From the NCBI RefSeq assembly GCF_905475345.1, contig NC_066595.1:3635001-3699000 (forward strand): DNA of 64,000 bases. Direction: 5' to 3'. Position 1 is the first letter of the stretch. Every line of letters begins with the position of its first letter. A model generated the notes under the pieces. That model worked only from the letters and a program-made list of their open reading frames with translations. It made no database searches and was not told where the DNA came from. This DNA comes from Vespula vulgaris. Taxonomy: Eukaryota > Arthropoda > Insecta > Hymenoptera > Vespidae. Shown here piece after piece: positions 23,101 to 34,778 of this stretch. The position numbers and the translations under genes are program-made.

Positions 23101-24399
23101 AGATCTTATATCTATTATTTTCTCTTCATATATATAATATATATGTATACATACACAGACACACAACGCTTATCTATTTTTTTATTTTATTATTATTTTT
23201 ATATCCGCAAACAATTTTTTACAATCTCGTACTATCTTCCGTACGGACTCGACGATAAGAAAACTTTCATTGACTAACGCTTTGGAGTAAAAGAAATTCT
23301 CTTCAATTTTATCTTTAAAAGTTTGTCTCGAGAAAAGATATCGAAACGTTCGGGAAAGACTCGACGACGAGACTTTCATATTTTTTTATATTACTCCACG
23401 CTAAGATTGACTGCGATAATTTTTTTCCTAGTATTACGAGCGACTACAGTCGACGTATAAATAGAACGATCCTCGCGAATTCGAAAAATAATATTGACCG
23501 ACGTGCTAATAGAGAAAGAGGGAGAAATAGATAAATAGAGAAGGAAAATAAAATTGAAAAGAAGAAACGAGAAGGAAATTAATTTAACAAAAGGAAAGAG
23601 CGCAATAAAAAAATATTCGATATGCTGTCACGTTTCCAATGAATTTTCTAATGTCTTTCTTTTTTTTCTTTTTTTTATTCCAAATTTTTCTAAAATTTTT
23701 CGTCAATATAAATTCGAACATTGCTAAAACATTGCTAATTTGAATTGAATTGCTAAACGATTCTAAACACTGCGACGTTTGTGATAATCGATTTCAATCG
23801 TGAAACACCGAAGGTCGACAAATTTCGTAATCGATTCAATTAGTTGTGTGGTTCAAAAATCAGAGAAACGAGAGAGAGAGATAAAAAAAGAAGAAAGGAA
23901 AGAATTATGCATGCAGATGCATATATACAACAGAATAAAAAACTGGTTAAAAAAGATTGTCCGCTTGATATAAATCATTCTTTTTAAAGATCTATCTCGA
24001 TCCTCGTATATATAAATATACGTACGTAAAAAATAAAAAAAAAACTTCGGAAGAAAAAGCAATAATTTAACTTTCTATTCCATCGCACAGGTTCAATCGA
24101 CGCGATTACTTAGTTTCTTGTCTTCTTTTGCAGAATTTTGTTATCAGTGTTCGCGATCAACGAGAACGATTGACGATTTTCTTTCACATTCGAAAAATTG
24201 CATTAATTCTTTAAGATGATAACGTGATAACGGACGATTGCATTTACTCGATAATTTTTCATGATATTGAAAACATGATTGATTGCACCAATAATCTATC
24301 TTTTAATTGCATCACTATTTTTTGTCATCTTTATCTAACAAACAATATGGTTTATATAAACAATACAACAACAACAGTCAATTCTCGTATATATACATG

Positions 24400-24407
<8 letters not shown>

Positions 24408-24433
<26 letters not shown>

Positions 24434-24640
24434 TACGTATATGCATACATATATACATATACATAGACATACACATGCACATACACGCACACACAAAATA
24501 ATAATCGTACCTATAATAATATATATAAAATAATTATATATGTATGTATATATACACACACGCATACACACACACGTATATATGTATGTGTATGTGTGTG
24601 AACGTATGTGTATATATACATACGTGTATGTGTATAATAA
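24408..24640. repeat. Mixed (CA)n/(TA)n/(TG)n block
   Basis: A CA array at about 24415-24433 is followed by CA- and TA-rich sequence and then TG-rich sequence at about 24590-24640. The two ends are roughly inverted copies. Minus-strand open frames here are Tyr/Ile/Cys/Val repeat translations. Confidence 0.7.
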
Positions 24641-25324
24641 TCTTGATTTCGATAAGAAGGAAAAGAAATTTTTTTTATAAAAATAATTAAAGACTGCCTT
24701 TTTTCGTTTAGAGATTCGTCCATTATACAAAATAACATTCCCTCTAATTCGATTTCTTTTCGAAACGTTCGAAAATACGTCCGTCGGACTCGTGATCGTG
24801 AGAAAAAAAAAATAAAGCCATTATCGGGCACGAGAAGAAGAAGATGAAAAAGAGTTACGCGTATATATACTTACAATTAGAAAAACACGCAACACACGCA
24901 TACACACACGCGCAGATTAAAATAGGTTCGAAGAAAGAAAGAAAGAGAAGGAAAGAAAGAACGAAAGAAGGAAAGAAAAAGGAAAGAAATGAAAAGAAAA
25001 GAAAAGAAAAGAGGGAAAAAAAGAAACAAAAATAAAATCAACTATACACGGACCTTGGGCCTACTAGCCTAAGGATACTTGTCCATATTATAAGACTTAA
25101 CTAACAATGGGATACTTCATACGATTTAAAACGATGTATATTATTCGTGGTTAAGGGATTGGGTGTAAGGGTTACTGTATTCTCCGAACATCATCGTAAA
25201 AACTTATGTTGGTGTGTTAAATAACGTAAAAATTTTCAATCCGGTATTTTATATGTCATCGTTTCTTTATAAACTCGATGAACCCTAAAAATTTTCACCA
25301 CCTTCGTTACGATCCCTGTGTTCC

Positions 25325-25326
<2 letters not shown>

Positions 25327-25405
<79 letters not shown>

Positions 25406-25429
25406 TTTAATTATTATTATAATTATTAC

Positions 25430-25485
<56 letters not shown>
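25327..25485. repeat. (TTA)n microsatellite, two arrays
   Basis: Two long TTA arrays (about 25327-25402 and 25426-25485) interrupted by a short A/T spacer with several reverse-phase TAA units. One frame reads as a pure Tyr then Ile run and is not a gene. Confidence 0.95.
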
Positions 25486-25487
<2 letters not shown>

Positions 25488-25766
25488 ATTAACAAGTGTG
25501 TATATATTCGTACATATTATATATAATAGGAATGATTAATAGAAAATATAATTGCTAAGAATCTGGTATTATTTTGTTGAAAATTAAAACGCGCATCGCG
25601 ATGTCTGGGAATACAGCAGCTGCTTACAGGAGAGCTAAAGCGTTGGATCAGCAAGACTTAGGGCATCATATTACCGAGAGTATTATCATGCCCAACCTTT
25701 AATATTTAAGTGCGAGTGAGAGTCTATTGAGCAAAAGAAAAAGAAAAAAAAAAGAAAGAAAGAAAT

Positions 25767-25845
25767 GAAATATATATATGTATATATACATATATATATA
25801 TGTATGCACATATATATAAAAAAGTGTGTATGTGTGTGTATGTAT

Positions 25846-25880
<35 letters not shown>

Positions 25881-25890
25881 CATATATATG
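25767..25890. repeat. (TA)n/(TATG)n block
   Basis: TA and TG dinucleotide array of about 120 bases with internal inverted symmetry. Confidence 0.85.
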
Positions 25891-26486
25891 TAAACACATG
25901 CCTCTCGTTTATGGGTTTAACTTTGTACATATTGTACGAAAGGTCTAATAATAACTATGTTGAAAGTACTAGTCCTGTCTTTGTATAAATCCGTGTTATT
26001 ACCCGCTTTTTTCTCGCATAAACGTTGAAAGTGTTTCGTCGACAATATTTTCAGGCCGAATGTCGAGAAACGACAAGAATATTCTAACGAAAATAAGAAT
26101 CGATATTACATTCAAATGAAAATCGTCAATTTATCGTTTTCTCGGGTGTGGTTGGAAACATTGTCAAATTTAATATTCGACTATATTTTTTTTCTCCTGT
26201 TTTTCTCCTATATTATTATATGTTAGATACGACCATTGCGGAGGATGAGGAAAAAGTAAAACAAATAGAAAAAAATTATTCATGCTCGCTTTGCGCGAGG
26301 AATTGCAAATGTTAACCCAAAAACGACGGGCAGAGCTACGCCAGAAAATCACGAATGCCGGTTTCGGCAAACGAAAAAAAAAATAGAAAAAAAAAGAAAA
26401 AAAGAAAGAAAGAAAGAAAGATACTTTTTCAATGAGTGAGTCAAAGTTACCAATTTCTACCTACGTTTAGAGAAAGTACGTTTTTA

Positions 26487-26528
26487 TTATTATTATAATA
26501 ATAATAATTATAATTATTATTATTATTA

Positions 26529-26591
<63 letters not shown>
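26487..26591. repeat. (ATT)n microsatellite
   Basis: About 100 bases of ATT units. The first third is a mix of ATT and AAT, giving an inverted-repeat start to the array. Confidence 0.95.
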
Positions 26592-26594
<3 letters not shown>

Positions 26595-26907
26595 CTCGTT
26601 TACCTTCGAGTACTATTCCTTTTGTAATTGAGATTTCGGGCGCCACGTGAAAAACTATTCGCTCTGCCGGGAACGGAATCGCCGCAAGATTTCGAAATTC
26701 TTAGGCGCGCACGCGCCCACAATCCCAAGAGATTAGAATCTTGGAAAAGAAGTAATTAAATAAATTAATAAATAAATAAATAAAAGTAAAGAAAAAAAGA
26801 AAAAAAAGAAAGAAAAAAATAAAGCGAAAAGATAGAGTGCGAGAGAAAAAAAGAGTAATAATATAAAGAGATAAATTTGTAAATCGCTCGCGTACGTACA
26901 TACGCGC

Positions 26908-27176
26908 ATATATATGTATGTATGTACGTATGTATTTATGTATGTATGTGTGTATGTATGTAGAGATGGATGGATGGAAGTATGTATGTATGCATGAATG
27001 AATAGATGAATGTATGTATGTTGTATGTATGTATGTATGTATGTATGTATGCATGTATGTATGTATGTATGTATGTATGTATGTATGTATGTATGTATGT
27101 ACATAACTATGCATGCATGTATGTATGTATGTATGTATGTATGTATGTATGTATGTATGTATGTAGGTATGTACGT
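26908..27176. repeat. (TATG)n tetranucleotide array
   Basis: About 270 bases of TATG units, near-perfect at 27012-27099 and 27117-27166 and degenerate in the first 100 bases (TATT, GATG, CATG variants). It translates as Met-Tyr-Val-Cys on + and as Tyr-Ile-His-Thr on -, which explains the 90-165 residue open frames on both strands. Confidence 0.95.
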
Positions 27177-27837
27177 AAGCACGCGCACATCAACGCGTAT
27201 TACAATTTACAAACAACTCGTCGATACTTCTGCTTTCGATGGAGAAGCATTGATACAATTGCTTTCTATTTCGATCGCGTGCCTTAAAGGTAGTCCCTTT
27301 TCTCTGAAATTTCAATCAGATCACCGAGAGGGTTCTACACTGTGTATAGAGAGAAAGATAGAGAGAGAGAGAGAGAAAGAGAGAGAAAAAGAGAAGTCAA
27401 AAAAGAAAAGAAAAGAAGGAAAAAGCAAAAATTTCATCGAATATATATATATATTGATCGCTTTTATACTCTTCACAAATTTCATTCATACGATCATATT
27501 TAACTGACGAACATATCGTAGATACGCGAATTCTTTGAAAATAAATGATAAATATCGCAATATCTGAAACACATATGTAGATACATTTCGTCCACGTACG
27601 CGTTCCAATCATGTATTTCTTTGAAAACGAAACGAATCTTATATTTCGTATCGCATTTTTTCTTGCATTTCTTCTATAGCGCGCCAAGAACCTTTTTTAT
27701 TAGAACCATACCTAATCGAGATTTAGCATGACGAACTAGACGAATCTGATCGATAATTAAGATTAAAAAACCGCGAGCTATTGAATTTTTCTTGGACGAA
27801 AGTCTTTATGTACATACATAAATCGATAAAGCGAGCG

Positions 27838-28006
27838 ACGATTATTATATTAATTATTATTATTATTTTTTATTTTTATTTTTATTATTAATATTATTAT
27901 TATATATTACTATTATATAGTATATTATTATTTTTATTATTTTTATTATTATTATTACTATTATAATTATTACTTTTATTATTATTAATATTATTATTAT
28001 TATTAC

Positions 28007-28063
<57 letters not shown>
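27838..28063. repeat. (ATT)n microsatellite, imperfect then perfect
   Basis: About 225 bases of ATT units with many point changes, ending in a perfect run at about 28012-28060. The minus strand reads as poly-Asn. Confidence 0.95.
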
Positions 28064-28064
<1 letters not shown>

Positions 28065-28330
28065 TAATATTCGTCCGAAAAACATTCGAGGGCTATCGGT
28101 TCCCGGCAAAACGGACTGAATTTTGCGATAAGCGCGTAAACCCCTGTATTTTTATGAATAAATAAGATATTTTAAAAAAGTGAAACTGAAGTCTGTATGG
28201 AGATGCCTTTCATAGGGATTATAAATGTAGATAATATATTATACATAATGAACATAAATACACTATATTATTATATATAAATAGTAAGGAGTAAATAGAA
28301 TTATATATATATATATACATACATACATAC

Positions 28331-28361
<31 letters not shown>

Positions 28362-28391
28362 CATATGATGAAAATAATATTATTACGAGTA

Positions 28392-28406
28392 AATAAACTG
28401 AATAAA
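28392..28406 (+). terminator. Candidate distal Hr4 polyadenylation signals
   Basis: Two AATAAA hexamers nine bases apart (28392-28397 and 28401-28406). They lie near the point where the AT-repeat landscape gives way to higher-complexity sequence that may belong to the convergent PpV transcript. No downstream element was assigned. Confidence 0.25.
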
Positions 28407-28410
28407 GATT

Positions 28411-29461
28411 AACGACTATGTTAAATTACTTTCACGACCCTAATTCCTTTCCTAATTACTTTCTTACCAAAGATAGACAAATATGATTATGCTAAAAACA
28501 AATTATATCCTACCCGTCCCAAGCTAATTTGTTACAATGTGTATGAACAATGTTATATATATATATATTAAGTTATATTAAAATAAAGTAAAAAATATCG
28601 GAATGTTCCTATAAGGTAATTGACGAAAATTTATAATGAGAATATCGATGGTTAAACGATGGCAGCTTTAATTCTCGTGTATTTTTATTACAGACGTTTT
28701 TCATTACATTAACATAACAAAGTCTATACTTTCAAGGTACATGATCGTTAAAATGATGTCTACCTGTGAGATCTTTAAGGATTATGCGCAGTGTTCAAGC
28801 TCCTGCACAGAGCATTAAACTTAAATAGTCTTGTTATTTAGACGGTCAAAGAAGTCTTTTTTTTTTTTTTTTTTTTTTTCTTTATACTCCTCGCTACTTG
28901 CAACGCAAGCGCTTGGACACTTCGATAAGATTTAAAGCGATCACAGACAGATGTATTGCAGAGGTGAACCTAGGTGCTGCTTGTACCTTTTGACATAGGC
29001 ACGCACACAAAACTTGAATTTACTTAAAGATTTGTAGAATAATCGCGCGCGCACCCTAGGACATCATCAATCCTCCTCCTCGTCACCTCTAGCTTACACA
29101 ATGTGGAGGCTGTAAATACTGTATAAGACGAGTTTATAACGTAAACTCCGTGTCTAGACATTCGTAATAATGATCTATTAACATGCGATGCAATATGTCG
29201 AACGAATCATTTAATCATCATGAAAACGCGCGTTCATTGGAATTTTTTTCTTTCCTTTTTTTTCAATTCTGTTTACGAAAACCGAATACATCGAATGGTC
29301 GGAATTTTATTTTAAATCTACTTATTTATCTCAAAGACGGGTTCCTCTTTTATTTATTTATTTATTTATTTACTTATTCATTTTTTTTTTTTATTTGTTT
29401 CATCTCATCTCATCTCTTCCTCTATCTATCTCTGAGCCATTTTACTCCCCTTTTTCTTGTT

Positions 29462-29513
<52 letters not shown>

Positions 29514-31557
29514 TCCTTCTTTCCTTCTTTTTTTCTTTCTTTCATTCTTTCTCTCCCTCTCTCTTTTTGTTCTTGCACTTTTCGAATAAAGATAATAAAA
29601 ATGATATATAAGAGATATGTAAATAAAATGAAGAATCGGACGGGTAATCTCTTATCGACCGCCACGACAGTTCAATTAGTTAAAATGTAAAATTGTCCAC
29701 TAAAGCACATAAGTGATATAATATAAAAAATACGTGATATGTGCAATTAATTTCATTAGAAGAGTTAGATGTTCGTACGACGTTTTTTAACGGAAACGGA
29801 TAAAGAGATCTTTTATATACGTATGTATACGTCCTTGTTGAACTCTCTGGCATTCATATAATTCGTCTTACTTCTATTACTATCTGTCGGTAGAAAGTAT
29901 TTATTTCTAGTAGACCGTGTCGTATTATAGTTCTGAAGGCACTGTTCAAATGTTTACTATATTCCTTGAAGTAACAAGTTATTAAAACATCTTCGAACGA
30001 TTTCGACAAGGAGAATCGTTATAAACGTCGACATAACGTTCACATGCCTCGTTCGATCTATATCACAAAATTCAAAATAGAATAATTTCCAACTTGACAA
30101 CCAGTGCCAAATGCCAATGCGATATTTATCGGGTCTGTGATCAATTAGGAATATCGTGAGCTAATCAATCGATGGTCAGAATTCAGGCTTATAATACGCA
30201 ATGGCCAGTGCGTTCCCATTAATTATGTTTACGATACCATATCATTATATTACACAAACGCTTATCAATTTAGAGAGGCACATTGCTAAGGGTCTCGATT
30301 TTTACAAGTTGCTCCCTATAGTAATGAACTTATGAGAAACTAGCTAATACGATTATTCAGTACAACAGCAATTTGGCATACAACGTGGAAACTGTACAAA
30401 GACGCGGAGAATATAATAATATTCAAAACTATTGCTTTGTACTTATAGAAGAGAGAAATGGCTAAAAAGGCCGAGCTTTCTGAATGAATACCGATAGATT
30501 AGAGTACTTTGCAGATGATTAATAATGAGCCCAGAATTTAAAAGATGATATAAAAAAAAAATGTCATGTGCATAAAAACGATTAAAAAAAAAAAAAAGAA
30601 AGACAAGAAAAAAGAAAGAAAAAAAGAAGAAAAAATAAGACAGAAAAACAATTACAGATAATACAATCCTCTCGTAGATTCCCTTACCTAGGCAGAAAAA
30701 CTTTGGCTACTGCTATACACTATTTGTACCATGGCATAAACGCCAAATTTATGCTGCTAAGAACACTGATTGCGCATCTAGAATAAAAAAATTGCACGCA
30801 GCATACCAGTATATTTACTAAATCAGAAATGTATCATTTACTCAGGAAGACCTTAACGATAGTATATACGCTTACGCTTGAATAAACCTGAATTCTACGC
30901 ACAACGATCATAATATCAATGAAGCATTGATTGTACTCAGAGCGCCTGTCTTATATGCCGGAATGTTTAAATGACATCTTTTATTTATCCATCCACACAT
31001 AGTTGGACCATTACTTAATTATGTTCATAAATTATTTAAAAAGCCTCAGCCTTTGTGACAATACGTCCACAACATTGCTCTGAGATACGAATGCTCTATA
31101 GAATGTACACAGTAGACAGCGAAGCGTCTAGACCATAGAGTGTTCACATTTATTCCAATGGAAAATATTTTTAAATTAGAGAAATCAGGCTGATGCAATG
31201 GCAGATGCTACGTATAAAAATTGGCATTTTAATGTACAAAAGTTGATAAAATCCTTTAAAAATCTTTAAATCCTTTTCATAATAATTACATTGTAAATTG
31301 CCCGTGCCAGGTTATACAGTTCGATTAGAAAAGCATTAAAAACTTAAAAAAAAAAATTAAAAAAATAAAAATAATAAGAAAAAAACAAAAGGAGATCAAA
31401 ATTCTAAGCAATGTAATATTCTGTAATATATTTTAGGGAATTTTATGCTCCGTCATAGTACCAGCCTGGATTCATTATCCAAAAATCATGTAATTCCATT
31501 GAGTCTAGACACAGATATCTCTCCTCTGCATCCAAACAAATGAATTACTAAGTTAAA
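28411..31557 (-). other. Intergenic region or PpV 3' UTR
   Basis: No coding exon recognised on either strand. Sequence complexity is higher than in the Hr4-side spacer, apart from a T run at about 28858-28880, a TTTA run at about 29350-29375 and a (TTTC)n array at 29459-29514. Candidate PpV polyadenylation signals, read on the minus strand, lie at 31149-31154 and 30980-30985 (TTTATT on +). The region is compatible with a long PpV 3' UTR converging on Hr4. Confidence 0.4.
29459..29514. repeat. (TTTC)n tetranucleotide array
   Basis: About fourteen TTTC units, then degenerate continuation to about 29545. Confidence 0.95.
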
Positions 31558-33158
31558 TCACAAGAAGTATGGAGTTGTGGTTAAGGGTGGAATCACTCTT
31601 TCTGAATCAGGTACTGCCTGGAACAGCACTGGACATCTATGATCTACTGTTGTAAACTGTAAAATACTAGCTATGTTGCCACATCTGTAACAGTAGTTTG
31701 GAGCTGACCAGACTGTCACTAATTTGTCATTAAACATGTATCTATAGCCTATAAACAAAATGATTAATGTAGTAACTTGCTACAAATTATACATGATATA
31801 AAAAAGAACATACAACAAAATTTTGATTTTTTAATGAATACTCACCTTCATGTACCAGTTGATGAGCTCTGCAAATAAGCTTAAGGTCATTTATTTCCAT
31901 AAATTTATAAGTAACTCTGCTTCCAAACAGCCAACCAGCTCCTCGTGGGCTAACCGTCCATCCATCTACATCTTCTGGATCGGACCATACCAAATCACAG
32001 AAAGCACCTATAGAAAAACAAATGTGAATAAAAAGAATGAATATATTATATTAAAATTGTAAATTATTCTCTAAAACCTTTATGTGGTATTTCTTGATTT
32101 CTTTCAATCGTCCTAATTTGATCTAATGTTGAAATAGCTGGAGATAATCCACCATGTACGCAAAGTACTTGTTCGTCGATTAACTGAAAAAATGTGTAAA
32201 TTATAATGATAGATCGTTCTTATAATACTATCTTATAATACAAAATTAACAATATATTAACTTACGGCAGCAACTGTGAGCAAATCAAAAACTCTGCAGC
32301 AATACTTCCATGCATTTGCATTGCCATATTTGTTCTGACACTCATCTGTTTCCAAATCATATTCAATTACACGAGTATGAGAAATATCAATTAATATATA
32401 AGAATGAGCCAAACTAGATTATATATTTAATCTCATATTTAGGTTTAATAATTAAAAGAATGATATAAAATCCTACTAACCATAAAATCCGTATACATGT
32501 GTGATTTGTCTGGATTCATGATTCCCTCTGAGTAATGTTATTCTATCAGACCATTTTGCTTTAAGCGTGAGTAGGCGTGTAAATGTTTCTAAACTATAAT
32601 AGCCCCTATCCACAAAATCACCCATGAATATATAATTTGTATCAGGCACAGGTCCTCCATTACGGAATAATTCCTCCAGATCATAAAACTAAGATAATAT
32701 TGATAAAAAGAAAAAAAAAACATTATTTACTTTTACACCCATATGAAATTTTAAAAGAGAAATAACAAGAGAAAACAATATAAACAATATATGTAGTTAC
32801 ATAGTCAGAATTATGAGGTTAGATTTAAAATTTTCCACCTACCTGTCCATGGATATCGCCACACACCGTTACCGGGGTAGAAACAGGTTGAATATTGGAC
32901 TCTTCCAATAACAAATCACATACCATGTCACAGAGTTTCTATATAATAACAAAATTATTACGGTTATTGAAGTGAATACACTGTTTTAAAGTAATCCTAC
33001 GATTATCGACCAATAAGGTTATCTTCTACGTAAATCATATAACCTATTCACAATGTCATAATAAATATAATTTCATAGATATTAATTACCTTAAGATCAT
33101 TTTCCGGAAGATATTTGCATTCTTTTGCGATATCTATCCATTTATCGATGTCTGACAT
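31558..33158 (-). CDS. PpV: Serine/threonine protein phosphatase 6 catalytic subunit
   Basis: Seven exons on the minus strand: 33158-33090, 32938-32843, 32688-32481, 32345-32266, 32183-32078, 32007-31846 and 31748-31558, giving 303 aa (human PP6c is 305). All PPP-family metal and catalytic motifs are present: GDIHGQ (50-55, D51 and H53), GDFVDRG (78-84, D79) and GNHE (110-113). The protein ends TTTPYFL, the carboxymethylated tail of the PP2A/4/6 group. The YRCGN segment and the N-terminus MSDIDKWIDIAKECKYLPEN point to PP6 rather than PP2A or PP4. In flies PpV acts in mitotic and cell-cycle control; the enzyme removes Ser/Thr phosphate with SAPS and ankyrin partner subunits, in cytosol and nucleus. 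It is divergent from dynamin and convergent with Hr4. No defect is seen. Confidence 0.96.
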
Positions 33159-34778
33159 TTTGGATTTGTACTACTGGAAAATACCGGTCGCGCCCTCATT
33201 CAACTAACGATGTATGTATATAAAAATGATACGTAACTACATTAAACAAGAGCACTGTATTTCTATTCATTAAAACAAGATTTACGAAAGACCTCCTTAA
33301 GGTATATTGACGAACATAGTTTCACCTATATGTTATATATATGTGTATGTGTATATATATATGCACAGTTCATTAATAGACAAATTAAATCGATGAGTAT
33401 TGGTTAAACAAATTCTATTGATATCTAGGACGCTCAGTGAGCATATATCCGATCTTTTGGACGCATTTCAATACTCAATGAAAGCTTCTATCTTGCGTAT
33501 GCGCCTTACGACCAGTTAAATTGCTTGACCCGAAATAAAATGTCGGATAAAGATGTCGGAGAGATGGATTCAAAGAATCAATATATTAAATATGAATTAC
33601 ATTTATACTTCATATATTAATATAAACTCTTGAAATACGGCAATATGACTTTTTCGTCCATATTCTCATTTGATCGTTCATATCAGATATTCGAAATCTA
33701 AGCAATACTTTCGTAACAATGAATTTACAAGAACAATTAAAAAGAATCGATAAATTTATAAGAAGGATTAATTCGATTATTCGAGTATATTCGATATAAC
33801 GTGTTTCCAACGGACGGTTCTTCAAATATCGAAGTGAGAAAAGGAGAGACTGATTAAGAAAGGAGAAAGGGAGAAAAAAACTGCGGATGAGTTCACTTTC
33901 GTTGTTCAAATGTTTATCCCGCGTACATTTGAATTTCTCAAGACGAGCGTTAAAACAATCGAAAACGAAAGAGAAATAAAAAGAGAACGGAAAATAAAGT
34001 AAAGAAAGCAATAAAAAGACAAAAAAGAGAAAGAAAGAGAGATAACGATATTTTTGTAAGAAATTAGGAAGAACGTTGAAATCGATCGGAATAATAAAGT
34101 AAAAAGGTCACCGACGGGAAGACGATATGGATTTTATCTCGGAAGGAGGAAAAGTGGGTCACAACGAAGGAGGCGCGATAGTGCGCACGCTTCGATTATC
34201 GATTGAAGCGACGTTACGTTCGTTCGAGTCTGTACGCTAGATCTCATTTATACGAAGGTAGTGGCCACGGTGAGTTGTTATAGTAAGCGTCAGTTACGTT
34301 ATATCTCGCTCAATAACGCGTTAGATAAAACTATATATATTGTATCGTTGGAGATAAAAAGTAAAAATAAAAAGAAAAGCTGTTTCTTTCTTCTCAGAAA
34401 AGATGCGGTGAAATTTGGCGCGTCAGCGAGAGAGAGAGAGAGAGAGAGAGATACTCCTCGCAAAATCGGCCATTTTGACAGCGTTGAGAAATACCTGCAG
34501 GAAAAACGACTAAGATCTCGTTTCTGTGGCAGTTACCCTCGAGGATTGCGCGCGTGAGGAGGCGGCGGTGGTAGTGGTATTGGTGTGCGTGCTGGTGCTG
34601 CTGCTACTGCTGCTATTATTGCTGTTTCTACTGCTAGTATTAATACTGTTACCGAAGGTAGTGTCGATTCTGTGTCACAATCATCGGACAAGAGTAACCA
34701 TAATAAGATCTCAATCAAGAAGATCATCGTATTCCTAAACGTGGAGTGAATTCGTACGACGACCTTCAGGCAGAAAAA
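33159..34778. promoter_or_regulatory. Divergent PpV / dynamin promoter region
   Basis: 1.6 kb separate the two oppositely oriented start codons. It must contain both 5' UTRs and promoters unless distal leader exons exist. The part nearest dynamin (about 34140-34560) is richer in CpG and carries a (GA)n run at about 34428-34450. The part at about 34560-34660 is a GCT/GCTG-rich run. No TATA element was assigned. A 27-codon open frame from ATG 33540 is noted but has no supporting signals. Confidence 0.4.

Larger units (their letters stand above)
21001..28410 (+). other. Probable Hr4 3' UTR and downstream repeat-rich spacer
   Basis: No coding exon of any recognised family. The first AATAAA after the Hr4 stop is at 21966-21971. 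Further AATAAA signals stand at 28392-28397 and 28401-28406 just before the sequence changes character, so a 3' UTR of up to 7.4 kb is possible. The stretch is dominated by (GA)n, (GAT)n, (AT)n, (TTA)n and (TATG)n arrays. Non-repetitive islands lie at about 25035-25320 and 25550-25730. Confidence 0.4.

Noticed and set aside
26908..27176. TATG array considered as a CRISPR-like or satellite array
   Set aside because: The unit is 4 bp with no spacers, and the host is a eukaryote; it is a microsatellite.
24335..27507. Tyr/Ile/His/Cys-rich frames over TA, TG, TTA and TATG arrays
   Set aside because: They are pure tandem-repeat translations, open on both strands at once.
29183..29690. Phe/Ser/Leu-rich frames over the TTTC array
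   Set aside because: They are repeat translations on both strands.
33540..33623. 27-codon frame (MSDKDVGEMDSKNQY...) in the PpV-dynamin spacer
   Set aside because: Too short, with no donor and no recognised similarity; it probably arose by chance near a promoter.
34746..34778. Upstream GTG at 34746 as the dynamin start
   Set aside because: ATG 34779 begins the conserved MAGNMGMEQLIP start and has the better context; there is no reason for a non-ATG start.
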